Origin: Halopseudomonas pelagia
GTDB taxonomy: Bacteria > Pseudomonadota > Gammaproteobacteria > Pseudomonadales > Pseudomonadaceae
Assembly: GCF_009497895.1 (NCBI RefSeq)
Contig: NZ_CP033116.1
Location: 248,001-312,000 of the forward strand
DNA: 64,000 bases
Direction: 5' to 3'
Shown here: positions 43,504-52,431 of the stretch, piece after piece
Position numbering within the stretch: position 1 is the first letter of the stretch
Layout: every line of letters begins with the position of its first letter
Program-made: the position numbers and the translations under genes
Notes under the pieces: generated by a model
The model's input: the letters and a program-made list of their open reading frames with translations, nothing else
The model's database searches: none
What the model was told of the DNA's origin: nothing

Positions 43504-43564
43504 GCGTTGTTTCAGAAAGCCCTGTGGCGATATCGCCTAGAATAAGAAACAAGAGGAACCACCC

Positions 43565-44545
43565 ATGAAATCAGTTCTGTGTTCATCCCTGCTGGCCATT
43601 GCCTGCCTTGGCATTGCCACCTATACACTGGCCGAAGAGCCCAGCCGTCCAGAATGTATCGCCCCGGCTTCGCCCGGCGGCGGATTTGACCTTACCTGCA
43701 AATTGGCGCAGAGCGCGCTGCTAGACAGCAAGAAGCTCAGCCGCCCAATGCGGGTGACCTACATGCCCGGCGGCATCGGCGCTGTGGCTTACAATGCGGT
43801 GGTCGCCCAACGCGCCTCGGAAGGCGGCACCATTACTGCGTTCTCCAGTGGATCATTGCTGAACCTGGCGCAGGGCAAATTTGGCCGTTTCGATGAGAAC
43901 GCGGTGAAATGGCTGGCCGCTGTAGGCTCCAGCTATGGCGCCATTGCCGTACGCGCCGACTCCGAGTTCAAGACGCTGGATGACCTGATTGCTGCGCTGA
44001 AAAAAGATCCGTCCAAGGTAGTGATTGGCTCCGGCGGCACCGTCGGCAGTCAGGATTGGATGCAAACTGCGCTGGTCGCTCGCACCGCCGGTATCGATCC
44101 CCGCGAACTGCGCTATGTGGCGATGGAAGGGGGCGGCGAACTCGCTACCTCGCTGCTCGGCGGGCACATTGATGTAGCCAGCACCGATATTTCCGACTCT
44201 GTGCCGCATATCGAAAGCGGCGGTATCCGCATTCTGGCGGTGCTTGCTGACGAGCGCCTGCCAGGCGATGCCGTAGTCGATATTCCGACGGCCAAGGAGC
44301 AGGGCTACGATGTCAGCTGGCCAGTCATCCGCGGTTTCTACATGGGACCGGACGTCAGCGAGGAAGACTACAGCTGGTGGAAGGGCACCTTCGAGGAGGT
44401 TCTGGCTTCCGAGGACTACGCCACACTGCGTGAGCAGCGCGAACTCTTCCCGTTCTCCATGACCGGGGAAAAGCTCGACACCTACGTCAAGAAGCAGGTC
44501 GCCGATTACAAGCAGTTGGCGTCCGAATTCGGCCTGACGCAGTAA
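43565..44545 (+). CDS. tctC: Tripartite tricarboxylate transporter binding protein TctC
   Basis: This 326-residue periplasmic binding protein captures tricarboxylates for TctAB. A signal peptide (to about residue 23, YTLA-EEP) precedes CIAPASPGGGFDLTCKLAQSAL, the TctC/Bug-family opening with its ligand loop, and MRVTYMPGGIGAVAYNAVV, which forms the second half of the pocket. The remaining GSGGTVGSQDW and YVAMEGGGELATSLLGGHIDVAS segments fit the family. It follows opdH by 61 bases, a space that contains the 12-bp palindrome GGCGATATCGCC (43526-43537). The SD is AGAGGA. Confidence 0.93.
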   Translation: MKSVLCSSLLAIACLGIATYTLAEEPSRPECIAPASPGGGFDLTCKLAQSALLDSKKLSRPMRVTYMPGGIGAVAYNAVVAQRASEGGTITAFSSGSLLNLAQGKFGRFDENAVKWLAAVGSSYGAIAVRADSEFKTLDDLIAALKKDPSKVVIGSGGTVGSQDWMQTALVARTAGIDPRELRYVAMEGGGELATSLLGGHIDVASTDISDSVPHIESGGIRILAVLADERLPGDAVVDIPTAKEQGYDVSWPVIRGFYMGPDVSEEDYSWWKGTFEEVLASEDYATLREQRELFPFSMTGEKLDTYVKKQVADYKQLASEFGLTQ

Positions 44546-44641
44546 TCCCAACCGCTAGTGCAACCCGCTAGCTCAACCCCGTAATCCGACCCCGATGGCC
44601 GGTGGCGCAATGCCCCGGCCTGTACCCGCGAGGACTCCACC

Positions 44642-45100
44642 ATGTTGTACCACCGCCTGTTTGCGGCGTGCCTGCTATTGGCCTGCGTTGGCCTTGGCCT
44701 GACCGCCTGGGGCTATCACGCGCCCTACTCCTATGAGCCGGTCGGCCCACGCGCCTACCCGCTGATGCTGCTGATCCTGCTCGGCGCCGGCGCGCTGCTG
44801 CTGGTGTTCAAGCCGGGGCTGGAAACCGGCGATGAACCTGAGCCAAGGATAGTCCCGACGATGCTGCGCAAAACCCTGATTTGCCTGGCGTTGTTGCTGG
44901 CTCTGGCGGCGCTGTTCGAGCGAGTCGGGTTTATCGTCACCGCGACCTTGTTTGGCCTGGGCATGGCCCGGCTATTCGGCGGCCGCTGGCTGCCCAGCGC
45001 AATCCTCGCCGTGGTACTGGGCATCGGCCTGTACTTCCTGTTTGACCGCATTCTTGACGTGCCGCTGCCCATGGGCGTGCTGGCCGTACTGGAGAACTGA
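44642..45100 (+). CDS. tctB: Tripartite tricarboxylate transporter small permease TctB
   Basis: The 152-residue membrane protein has four hydrophobic helices, with the TctB feature YEPVGPRAYPLMLLILLGAGALLL after the first helix, and the end segment DRILDVPLPMGVLAVLEN. It is the small membrane subunit of the tricarboxylate transporter, analogous to DctQ in TRAP systems. It sits 96 bases after tctC, a gap with no clear signal besides short C-rich repeats, and stops 2 bases before tctA. Confidence 0.9.
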   Translation: MLYHRLFAACLLLACVGLGLTAWGYHAPYSYEPVGPRAYPLMLLILLGAGALLLVFKPGLETGDEPEPRIVPTMLRKTLICLALLLALAALFERVGFIVTATLFGLGMARLFGGRWLPSAILAVVLGIGLYFLFDRILDVPLPMGVLAVLEN

Positions 45101-45102
45101 TC

Positions 45103-46611
45103 ATGGATACGTTGCAATATCTCGGACAGGGTTTTGGCGTTGCGCTGAGCCCCAATAACCTGATTACCGCCCTGGCGGGTACCACCATCGGCACCATCGT
45201 TGGCCTGCTCCCGGGGCTGGGGCCAATCAACGGCGTGGCGCTACTGATCCCGGTGGCCTTTGCTCTGGGCCTGCCACCCGAGACAGCACTGATCCTGCTC
45301 GCGGCGGTGTACCTGGGTTGCGAATACGGCGGACGAATTTCCTCGATTCTGCTGAATATCCCCGGCGAAGCTTCTGCAGTAATGACCACGCTCGACGGTT
45401 ACCCGCTGGCGCGTCAGGGCAAAGGCGGTATCGCGCTGTCGATCTCGGCCTGGAGTTCCTTTATCGGCGGCATGATCGCGACCGTCGGGGTGGTGCTGTT
45501 CGCGCCCTTGCTGGCTGGCTGGGCAGTCTCCTTCGGGCCGGCCGAGTATTTCATGCTGATGGTCTTTGCGATTGTCTGCCTGGCCGGCATGGCCGGAGAC
45601 AAACCGGTGAAGACCGCCGTGGCGGTGCTCATCGGGCTGATGCTGTCGTGCGTGGGTATTGATGCCAACAGCGGCGTGTATCGCTTTACCTTCGGCACGC
45701 TCGGCTTATCCGACGGCATCCAGTTTGTAGTGCTGGTGCTCGGTCTGTTCAGCATCAGCGAAATCCTCATGCTGCTGGAACGCACTCATCATGGCCAGAC
45801 CGCGGTCAAGGCCAGCGGACGCATGCTGTTCAACCTCAAGGAAGGCACCTCGGTCTTTGCCACCAATATTCGCAGTGGCTTGCTGGGGTTTATTTTCGGC
45901 ATCCTGCCCGGCGCCGGCGCGACCCTTGCCAGTGCCGTCGCCTATATGTCCGAGAAACGCATTGCCGGTGCCAGCGGCCGCTTTGGCGAGGGAGACCTGC
46001 GGGGTCTCGCCGCACCGGAGACCGCCAACAGCGCCTCCGCCTGTGGCTCCATGGTGCCGATGCTGACCCTGGGTATTCCCGGCTCCGGCACCACCGCTGT
46101 GATGCTCGGCGCCTTGACCTTGTACAACATCACTCCCGGCCCGCTGCTGTTCCAGAACCAGCCGGAGATTGTCTGGGGTCTGATCGCCTCGCTGTTCGTC
46201 GCCAACGTGATCCTGATCATCATGAACATCCCGATGATCAACCTGTTCACCCGTATTCTCTCGGTACCGAACTGGACGCTGGTGCCAGCCATCGCGATCA
46301 TCACCTCGATCGGCGTTTACGCAGTGCACGCGACCACCTTCGATCTGTTCCTGATGATCGCCATCGGCGTGTTCGGCTATATCCTGCGCAAGCTGGACTT
46401 CCCGCTCTCCGCGCTGCTGCTGGGCTTTATCCTCGGCGGCATGATGGAAAGCAACCTGCGCCGCGCGCTGTCCATTTCCGACGGCAATCTGGGCATCCTC
46501 TGGAGCAGCCCGATTACGTTGGGTCTCTGGGTAGTGGTGGCCTTTATGGTCGCGCTGCCTTTCTGGCGCGCCTATCGCGCTCGCCGCGCGGTGCCACTGA
46601 CCGATGCCTGA
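45103..46611 (+). CDS. tctA: Tripartite tricarboxylate transporter large permease TctA
   Basis: The 502-residue protein has about 11-12 membrane helices and is the ion-coupled channel of the tricarboxylate transporter. Signature segments are GTTIGTIVGLLPGLGPINGVALLIPVAFALGLPPETALILLAAVYLGCEYGGRISSILLNIPGEASAVMTTLDGYPLA and the second repeat GFIFGILPGAGATLASAVAYMSEKR with APETANSASACGSMVPMLTLGIPGSGTTAVMLGAL. These duplicated glycine- and proline-rich motifs are typical of TctA. The end overlaps the next gene by 8 bases. Confidence 0.95.
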   Translation: MDTLQYLGQGFGVALSPNNLITALAGTTIGTIVGLLPGLGPINGVALLIPVAFALGLPPETALILLAAVYLGCEYGGRISSILLNIPGEASAVMTTLDGYPLARQGKGGIALSISAWSSFIGGMIATVGVVLFAPLLAGWAVSFGPAEYFMLMVFAIVCLAGMAGDKPVKTAVAVLIGLMLSCVGIDANSGVYRFTFGTLGLSDGIQFVVLVLGLFSISEILMLLERTHHGQTAVKASGRMLFNLKEGTSVFATNIRSGLLGFIFGILPGAGATLASAVAYMSEKRIAGASGRFGEGDLRGLAAPETANSASACGSMVPMLTLGIPGSGTTAVMLGALTLYNITPGPLLFQNQPEIVWGLIASLFVANVILIIMNIPMINLFTRILSVPNWTLVPAIAIITSIGVYAVHATTFDLFLMIAIGVFGYILRKLDFPLSALLLGFILGGMMESNLRRALSISDGNLGILWSSPITLGLWVVVAFMVALPFWRAYRARRAVPLTDA

Positions 46612-47641
46612 CAGGGCAATGTGGCTGGGCCGAGCCAAGCTCTGGTCCACGCCACTGGTTGGGCTGGTGGGTGGCTGGCTGGCCAGCCTGGCTGACTGGC
46701 CGCTACCCTGGATGGTCGGTTCATTACTTGCGGTCATCCTGGTGCGTTGCAGCGGCTGGATGCTGGTCGAACTGCCCGGCGGTCGCCAGACCGGGCAATG
46801 GATCGTCGCCAGCGCCATCGGTCTGCATTTCACCGCCCCGGTATTCGAGCAGATCCTCGGCTACTGGTGGGTCATCATTCTCGGTTCCTGCATTACCGTG
46901 ATGCTTTGCCTGATCGGCATTGGCGTACTCAGGCGCAGCGGGGTGGATCGCGCGACCGCCTATTTCGCCAGCATGCCCGGAGGCGCCAGCGAAATGGTTG
47001 TGCTCGCCCTGCGACACCAGGCCGAGCCAGCCAAGGTTGCTGCGGCACATAGCCTGCGCTTGTTGATGGTGGTGCTGATCGTTCCCGCGCTGTTCACCTT
47101 GACCTTGCCCGAAACCCCCGCCCCCGAGCCGGACAGCACTCACTGGGGCTGGCTGGCACTGCTGATGCCGCTGGGAGCGGGCCTGGCGATGCTCTGGCGC
47201 CGGCTCGGGCAACCCAACCCCTGGATGCTCGGCCCGCTGACCGTCTGCGCTGTGGCCAGCGTCTGGTTTGATCTGGACATAGCACTGCCGGCCGGTGGCG
47301 GCGAACTCGGCCAGTGGCTGATTGGTTGCGCGCTGGGCTGCCATTTCGATCGTAAATTCTTTCGCAGTGCCCCAGCCTTCATGCTCAGAGTAGTGCTGTT
47401 CACTCTGCTGGCGATGCTGGTGGCCGCGCTCTGCGCCGAGGTGCTCAGCTGGTTTGCCGCGGTCGATGACATCAGCCTGATGCTGGGCATGATGCCCGGC
47501 GGCATTACCGAGCTGTGCCTGACCGCCGAAGCCTTGCACCTCTCTGTGGCGCTGGTCACTGCCCTGCAGGTATTACGGCTGTTTCTGGTGATGTTTCTGG
47601 CTGAACCAGCCTTTCGTCTGTGGACCCGCCTGCAACCCTGA
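46604..47641 (+). CDS. AbrB-family membrane protein (duplicated membrane AbrB domain)
   Basis: The 345-residue protein with about ten hydrophobic helices belongs to the AbrB/AidA-type membrane family (PF05145), unrelated to the DNA-binding AbrB. Two similar halves each contain a Met-Pro-Gly-Gly motif: FASMPGGASEMVVLALRHQ and LMLGMMPGGITELCLTAEALHLSVALV. Its start overlaps tctA by 8 bases, so it is translated with the transporter; a gene of this kind also follows tctA in other pseudomonads. It may aid transport or ammonia-linked regulation, but no function is established. Confidence 0.85.
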   Translation: MPDRAMWLGRAKLWSTPLVGLVGGWLASLADWPLPWMVGSLLAVILVRCSGWMLVELPGGRQTGQWIVASAIGLHFTAPVFEQILGYWWVIILGSCITVMLCLIGIGVLRRSGVDRATAYFASMPGGASEMVVLALRHQAEPAKVAAAHSLRLLMVVLIVPALFTLTLPETPAPEPDSTHWGWLALLMPLGAGLAMLWRRLGQPNPWMLGPLTVCAVASVWFDLDIALPAGGGELGQWLIGCALGCHFDRKFFRSAPAFMLRVVLFTLLAMLVAALCAEVLSWFAAVDDISLMLGMMPGGITELCLTAEALHLSVALVTALQVLRLFLVMFLAEPAFRLWTRLQP

Positions 47642-47663
47642 GGCAAAGTCTCGAAGAATACTT

Positions 47664-47693
47664 TTGCGTTTTAGACCGACCGGTCTATATACT
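47664..47693 (+). promoter_or_regulatory. Promoter with TetR-type operator in its spacer
   Basis: A palindrome TAGACCG-AC-CGGTCTA (47672-47687) with 7-bp arms lies between a possible -35, TTGCGT (47664-47669), and a -10, TATACT (47688-47693), with an 18-base spacer. ACCGACCGGT-type dyads are common TetR-family operators. No tetR gene is adjacent, so the repressor must be encoded elsewhere. The promoter would drive the hydrolase and thioesterase genes. Confidence 0.7.
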
Positions 47694-47728
47694 TATTGGT
47701 ATCGCATCCGAGAATTTCAGGTGACCGC

Positions 47729-48613
47729 ATGTCTCATTCCCATGGCGACCTTTCCAGGCGTTTGACCCTTACCGCTGCAGATGGCTATGCCCTCGGCGCC
47801 ACTTTGTTTCCAGCCGAACAGCCGCTGGGGAAGATCCTTGTTGGCAGTGCCACAGGCGTGCCACGGGGCTTTTACCGGCGCTTCGCCGAGTACGCTGCCG
47901 CGCGTGGCTACACCACTCTGACGCTGGATTACCGCGGTGTCGGCGAGTCGCGTCCGGCGACGTTGAAGGGTTTCGAGATGGATTATCTCGACTGGGCAAG
48001 GCTGGACCTTGCCGCCGCGCTGGAGCATCTGCATCAACCCGAACTGCCCACCTTTATGGTCGGCCATTCCTTCGGTGGCCACGCCTTCGGCCTGTTGCCC
48101 AACCATCAGCACGTCAGCGGCCTTTACACCTTCGGCACCGGTGCCGGCTGGCATGGCTGGATGCCCGTGGCAGAACGGCTCAAGGTGCTGACCATGTGGC
48201 GCATAATCGGCCCCCTGGTGACCCGTAGCAAAGGCTATCTGGCCTGGAGCAAACTGGGTATGGGTGAAGACCTGCCACTGGGCGTGTATCGCCAGTGGAA
48301 GCGCTGGTGTCGCTACCCGCGCTACTTCTTTGAAGACCCGAGCATGCCCGGATTGGAAGAACAGTTCGCGCAGATCACCACGCCGATTATTGCGCTGAAC
48401 GCGACGGACGATCTATGGGCTTCCCCGGCCTCGCGGGATGCTTTCATGTCGGCCTATCGCCAGGCAGACTATCAAGGGTTGACCTTGATACCCGCCGAGG
48501 CTGGGCTTCCGCCCATTGGCCACATGGGCTATTTTCGCCCCAGCGCACAACCGCTTTGGCAGAACGCCCTGAACTGGTTCGATCAGTTGGGCCAGTCCCG
48601 TCAGGCAGCCTGA
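47729..48613 (+). CDS. Alpha/beta hydrolase
   Basis: The 294-residue protein has the alpha/beta hydrolase fold: the nucleophile elbow GHSFGGHA near residue 112, the oxyanion part LDYRGVGESRP, and a late GHMGYF histidine. LTAADGYALGATLFPA at the N-terminus resembles a family of serine hydrolases or esterases annotated as lysophospholipase- or YheT-like. ATG 47729 is preferred because AGGTGA lies just upstream; the frame opens at 47696. It is followed 34 bases later by a thioesterase gene and both are probably under the TetR-type operator. Acyl-ester or acyl-CoA metabolism is a reasonable guess. Confidence 0.82.
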   Translation: MSHSHGDLSRRLTLTAADGYALGATLFPAEQPLGKILVGSATGVPRGFYRRFAEYAAARGYTTLTLDYRGVGESRPATLKGFEMDYLDWARLDLAAALEHLHQPELPTFMVGHSFGGHAFGLLPNHQHVSGLYTFGTGAGWHGWMPVAERLKVLTMWRIIGPLVTRSKGYLAWSKLGMGEDLPLGVYRQWKRWCRYPRYFFEDPSMPGLEEQFAQITTPIIALNATDDLWASPASRDAFMSAYRQADYQGLTLIPAEAGLPPIGHMGYFRPSAQPLWQNALNWFDQLGQSRQAA

Positions 48614-48647
48614 AATCACCTACCGAATGCCCACACAGGAAAGCTAG

Positions 48648-49079
48648 ATGAACCCGAAAGAAATGACCGGCCTGCAAATCATGCAGGCCGCGGCCGCAGG
48701 CTTGATTCCGCGCGCGCCTATTTCCAGAACCATTCCGATGGAAGTAAAAGAAGTAGAACTCAATCGGGTGGTGTTCGAAGCCACCGCCAATGAAACCCAT
48801 ACCAACCCTTTGGGTGGCGTGCACGGCGGCTTTGCCGCCACCGTGCTGGACTCGATCACCGGTTGCGCGACCCACACCACCCTGGGTGTCGGCGAAAGCT
48901 ACGGCACCATCGAGCTGAACGTGAAGATGTGCAAACCCATCCCGTTCAACAAACCGCTGATCGCCGAAGGCAAGGTCATCAACAAGACGCGGCGCCTGGT
49001 GATCACCGAAGGCTACATCCGCGATGAAACCGGCTCGCTGTATGCCTACGGCACCGCGACCTGCATGATTATCAGCTGA
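48648..49079 (+). CDS. PaaI/hotdog-fold thioesterase
   Basis: The 143-residue protein has the hotdog-fold thioesterase signature: NPLGGVHGGFAATVLDSITGCATHTTLG, with the central helix and the catalytic Asp or Asn region, followed by YGTIELNVKMCKPIP and the C-terminal strand SLYAYGTATCMI. Such enzymes hydrolyse aromatic or medium-chain acyl-CoA. It is the second gene of a likely two-gene unit with the hydrolase. The ATG at 48648 has GGAAAG nearby as a ribosome site. Confidence 0.88.
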   Translation: MNPKEMTGLQIMQAAAAGLIPRAPISRTIPMEVKEVELNRVVFEATANETHTNPLGGVHGGFAATVLDSITGCATHTTLGVGESYGTIELNVKMCKPIPFNKPLIAEGKVINKTRRLVITEGYIRDETGSLYAYGTATCMIIS

Positions 49080-49094
49080 TCGCGGTGCTGCGGT

Positions 49095-49772
49095 TTACTG
49101 CAGCAGTTTCAGCAGCGCCTTGGCCGCCTCTTCCGAGGAGCCAGGGTTCTGCCCGGTAACCAGCTTGCCATCCACGCGCACGTAAGACGCCCAGTCATCA
49201 CCCTTGCTGTAATTGCCGCCCTGTTCCTTGAGGCTGTCTTCGAGCAGGAAAGGCACCACATCGGTCAGGCCCACTGCCTCTTCTTCAGAGTTGGTAAAAC
49301 CGGTCACCTGACGGCCTTTGACCAAGGCTTCGCCATCAGTACCGCGGGCATTGAGCAATACGGCAGGGGCGTGGCACACCGCACCGACCGGCTTATCCGC
49401 CAGTACAAAGGCTTCGATCAGCGCGATGGAATGACTGTCGTGGGTCAGATCCCACAGCGGGCCATGGCCGCCGGGATAGAACACCGCATCAAAAAAGCTT
49501 GCCGATACGTCCGCCAGCGGCAGCGTAGAGGCCAGCTGCTTCTGCGCCAGCTCATCTGACTTGAAGCGCTTGGTCGCTTCTGTCTGCGCGTCCGGCTCAT
49601 CGCTCTTCGGATCCAGCGGCGGCTGCCCGCCTTTGGGCGAGGCCAGCACCACTTGAGCTCCGGCATCCTTGAGCACGTAATAGGGGGCGGCGAACTCTTC
49701 CAGCCAGAAGCCGGTCTTGTTGCCGGTATCGCCCAGTTCATCGTGGGAGGTGAGTACCATCAGAATCTTCAT
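49095..49772 (-). CDS. DJ-1/PfpI family protein (Hsp31-like glyoxalase/chaperone)
   Basis: The 225-residue protein of the class I glutamine amidotransferase-like fold carries the nucleophile cysteine in [13 protein letters not shown] and the upstream [12 protein letters not shown], as in Hsp31-type glyoxalase III proteins. The N-terminal [37 protein letters not shown] is typical of this subgroup. It likely detoxifies methylglyoxal or acts as a stress chaperone. It converges on the thioesterase gene with 15 bases between stops and is divergent from pxpA. Confidence 0.88.
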   Translation of the reverse strand: MKILMVLTSHDELGDTGNKTGFWLEEFAAPYYVLKDAGAQVVLASPKGGQPPLDPKSDEPDAQTEATKRFKSDELAQKQLASTLPLADVSASFFDAVFYPGGHGPLWDLTHDSHSIALIEAFVLADKPVGAVCHAPAVLLNARGTDGEALVKGRQVTGFTNSEEEAVGLTDVVPFLLEDSLKEQGGNYSKGDDWASYVRVDGKLVTGQNPGSSEEAAKALLKLLQ

Positions 49773-49855
49773 TGCGTACCTCGTATGTTACTGCGGCATG
49801 TGGCCGTTGGACTGGAACTGCGTTAATTTGTTCAGCATCAGCGAGGAGCGGATGT

Positions 49856-50599
49856 GTGAAAAGATTACTGCTTAACTGCGACATGGGCGAAAGCTTTGGC
49901 GCCTGGACCATGGGCCTGGATGATCAGGTCATGCCACATGTCGACTGCGCCAATATCGCCTGTGGCTTCCATGCCTCGGATCCCGGCGTGATGCGCAAAA
50001 CGGTAGGTCTGGCACTGACCCATGGCGTGCGCATCGGCGCGCATCCAGCCTACCCTGATCTGGCCGGCTTCGGTCGACGTTCCATGCAGTGTAGTCCACA
50101 GGAAGTGACTGACATGCTGCATTACCAGATTGGCGCCCTGGACGGCATCTGCCGCGCCAAGGGCGGCCGGGTGAGCTACGTCAAACCGCATGGCGCGCTG
50201 TATAACGACATGATGCAGAGCCCCGATCTGCTGCGCACCGTGATGCAGGCCATCGCCGCTTATGATCCGGCACTGCCGCTGATGCTGCTGGCTCGCCGCG
50301 ACAACCAGCCAGCGGGCGATCTGGCCAGCGAATGTGGTATCGAGCTGCTGTTTGAAGCCTTTGCCGATCGCGCCTATGACCGCGAAGGCTATCTGGTGCC
50401 GCGCTCGCAACCCGGCGCGGTGCTGCACGATACCGAGCAGGTAGTCGAGCAGGCCTTGAAGCTCGCCAATGGCCAGGCGCTGACCGCGAACGATGGCAGC
50501 GAACTGCGACTGGATGCCGATACCCTGTGCGTACACGGCGACAATCCCGCCGCTGTAGAAGCGGTGAAACAGATTCGAGCTGCGCTTGGCCGGGCATGA
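49856..50599 (+). CDS. pxpA: 5-oxoprolinase subunit PxpA (LamB/YcsF family)
   Basis: PxpA works with PxpB and PxpC to hydrolyse 5-oxoproline to glutamate with ATP, removing a damaged form of glutamine or glutamate. The 247-residue product begins [16 protein letters not shown] and has [32 protein letters not shown], and [12 protein letters not shown], all LamB/YcsF signatures. The start is a GTG at 49856: GAGGAG at 49843-49848 is 7 bases upstream, while the longer frame to 49772 lacks family similarity. The stop overlaps pxpB by 4 bases. Confidence 0.93.
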   Translation: MKRLLLNCDMGESFGAWTMGLDDQVMPHVDCANIACGFHASDPGVMRKTVGLALTHGVRIGAHPAYPDLAGFGRRSMQCSPQEVTDMLHYQIGALDGICRAKGGRVSYVKPHGALYNDMMQSPDLLRTVMQAIAAYDPALPLMLLARRDNQPAGDLASECGIELLFEAFADRAYDREGYLVPRSQPGAVLHDTEQVVEQALKLANGQALTANDGSELRLDADTLCVHGDNPAAVEAVKQIRAALGRA

Positions 50600-51303
50600 A
50601 ACTGCGTATAGAAACCGCCGCCCTGGACGTACTCACCCTGCGTCTTTTCGATGACATAGACGAAGCCAACATGCCCTGGCTGATTGCTGCTGGCGAGCGC
50701 CTGCATGAGCATTTTGCCGGAGCGCTGATCGATCTGGTGCCGTCCTACACCACGCTGATGCTGCACTACAACGGCCAGCAACTCACTGAAGCCGAAGCCT
50801 TGCGCCGCGTGCACACCGCGCTGGATAACTTGCAGCCTGCCAGCACGGCAGCCCAGGGCCAGCTGCATCAAATCGGAGTCTGGTATGACCCTAGCGTGGG
50901 TCCGGACTTGCCGCGTCTGGCACAGTTCAGTGGCCTGAGCATCGACGGGGTAATCGAAAGTCATTGCGCCCGCGATTACAGCGTATTTGCCCTGGGCTTT
51001 GTGCCCGGCTTTGCCTATATGGGCCTGGTCGAGCCCGAGCTGGCCGCGCCACGCCTGAGTACACCTCGCAAAAAGGTCCCGGCCGGCAGTGTGGGCATCG
51101 CCGAACGTCAAACTGCGGTCTATCCGCTGGTATCACCTGGCGGCTGGAATCTCCTGGGGCGCACAGCTAGCCGGCTATTCGATCCGCAACGCGAAGGCTA
51201 CAGCCTGCTCAAACCCGGTGATCGAGTCCGTTTCGTCGCCATTGATCGCGAGACCTTTATCGGCCAGGGTGGCGATGTCACGCCAATGGCGGCCGAGCAA
51301 TGA
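50596..51303 (+). CDS. pxpB: 5-oxoprolinase subunit PxpB (allophanate hydrolase subunit 1-like)
   Basis: The 235-residue protein of the KipI/AHS1 family forms the 5-oxoprolinase complex with PxpA and PxpC. Signature parts are [80 protein letters not shown] and VRFVAID. The ATG at 50596 overlaps the pxpA TGA, and the stop at 51303 overlaps the pxpC start, both by 4 bases, so the three genes are tightly coupled. Confidence 0.93.
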   Translation: MKLRIETAALDVLTLRLFDDIDEANMPWLIAAGERLHEHFAGALIDLVPSYTTLMLHYNGQQLTEAEALRRVHTALDNLQPASTAAQGQLHQIGVWYDPSVGPDLPRLAQFSGLSIDGVIESHCARDYSVFALGFVPGFAYMGLVEPELAAPRLSTPRKKVPAGSVGIAERQTAVYPLVSPGGWNLLGRTASRLFDPQREGYSLLKPGDRVRFVAIDRETFIGQGGDVTPMAAEQ

Positions 51304-52244
51304 GCGGACTAAAAATCGAAAAGACCCTGGGCCTGGCGCAACTGCAAGACCAGGGAAGATTCGGCGTACGGCATCTGGGCGTCACCCAGGGCGGCGCACT
51401 GGACTGGGTAGCCGCGGGCTGGGCCAACCGGCTGCTGAGCAATGATCCTGACTGTGCGTTGCTGGAAATACCCTTTGGCGGCGTGACCCTGCTGTGTCAG
51501 CAGCACACTACTCTGGCGCTGACCGGTGCGGATTTGCAAGCGTCTTTGGATGGTCAGCCGGTGGCTGCCTGGCAGAGTTTCAAGGTGGCTGCCGGGCAGA
51601 CGCTCACCTTCGGTCCGCCCCGCAGCGGTGCACGCGGTTACCTCGCAGCGCCCGGCGGTTTCGAAGCCCCACGGGTATTGAATTCACGCAGCGAAGTCCG
51701 CCGCGAACAGCTCGGCGGCTTGCATGGCGATGGCAGCCCGCTAAGGCCCGACGATCTGCTGCAATGTGGATGTGCCAAACCCGTGCCTGCCGCGGTGCCA
51801 CAGCAACATGTACCCGACTACCTGGCCCCCGCTTGCCTGGACGTGATCCTTGGCGCCCAGATCGCGCTGTTCAGTGGTCAGAGCTTGTTCGATCTGTTCA
51901 ACCAGTCCTGGCAGGTCGATCAACGCGCCGACCGCATGGGCTTGCGCTTGCTTGGCAAGACGCTGCGCTATCAAGGCCCGCCCATTATCTCCGAAGGTAT
52001 CCCGCTGGGCGCCATTCAGGTACCCGCCGACGGCCAGCCGATCATTCTGCTCAACGACCGCCAGACCATCGGTGGCTATCCGCGCCTCGGCGCACTGACG
52101 CCAGCCAGCGTGGCGCGGCTGGGGCAATGTGCGCCGGGCCAACAACTGACGCTGAAACCTATCACTCTTGCCAGGGCACGCCGTCAGCAACTCGCTCTGC
52201 ACCACGCTATCCAGACCACCTTGCTGGTGCAGCGCGAGATTTGA
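51300..52244 (+). CDS. pxpC: 5-oxoprolinase subunit PxpC (allophanate hydrolase subunit 2-like)
   Basis: The 314-residue protein of the KipA/AHS2 family is the third 5-oxoprolinase subunit. It shows GLAQLQDQGRFGVRHLGVTQGGALDW at the start, TLTFGPPRSGARGYLAAPGGFEAP, SWQVDQRADRMGLRLLG and IISEGIPLGAIQVPADGQPIILLNDRQTIGGYPRLG, all typical. It ends the pxp operon. Near its 3' end the coding sequence contains TGCACCA (52198-52204) and TGGTGCA (52225-52231), NtrC-like half-sites that may have a second use for the next gene. Confidence 0.93.
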   Translation: MSGLKIEKTLGLAQLQDQGRFGVRHLGVTQGGALDWVAAGWANRLLSNDPDCALLEIPFGGVTLLCQQHTTLALTGADLQASLDGQPVAAWQSFKVAAGQTLTFGPPRSGARGYLAAPGGFEAPRVLNSRSEVRREQLGGLHGDGSPLRPDDLLQCGCAKPVPAAVPQQHVPDYLAPACLDVILGAQIALFSGQSLFDLFNQSWQVDQRADRMGLRLLGKTLRYQGPPIISEGIPLGAIQVPADGQPIILLNDRQTIGGYPRLGALTPASVARLGQCAPGQQLTLKPITLARARRQQLALHHAIQTTLLVQREI

Positions 52245-52261
52245 TGCTCCGCCATCGTGCA
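52245..52261. promoter_or_regulatory. NtrC-like dyad upstream of the BMP-protein gene
   Basis: TGCTC, seven bases, GTGCA (52245-52261) matches the NtrC site of enteric glnA (TGCAC-N7-GTGCA) with one mismatch. It begins at the base after the pxpC stop and is centred about 120 bases upstream of the start predicted from the downstream sigma-54 promoter. Confidence 0.55.
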
Positions 52262-52345
52262 CGGATCAACAAAGCCTGGGGTTTCATGCTCAAGCCAAGC
52301 CGCCAAAACTCGCCTATCTAACCGCTTTGCAAATTTCCTGAACAA

Positions 52346-52363
52346 ATGGCCAGCTTTTTGCTG
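52346..52363 (+). promoter_or_regulatory. Sigma-54-like promoter of the BMP-protein gene
   Basis: TGGC at 52347-52350 and TTGCT at 52358-52362 give the -24 GG (52348-52349) and -12 GC (52360-52361) with the required 10-base gap. The predicted start is near 52373, 59 bases before the ATG. Confidence 0.65.
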
Positions 52364-52431
52364 TGAATAGACAGGCGCGCTCGACAGCGGAAGCGGGCGG
52401 CTCTCAAACACCTATCCCAGGAGAAGTATCC

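Noticed and set aside
45706..46833. Long minus-strand open frame (375 codons) opposite tctA
   Set aside because: It is a mirror of a high-G+C coding gene: the protein is low-complexity, H/Q/G-rich and unlike any family, while tctA on the plus strand has full family motifs.
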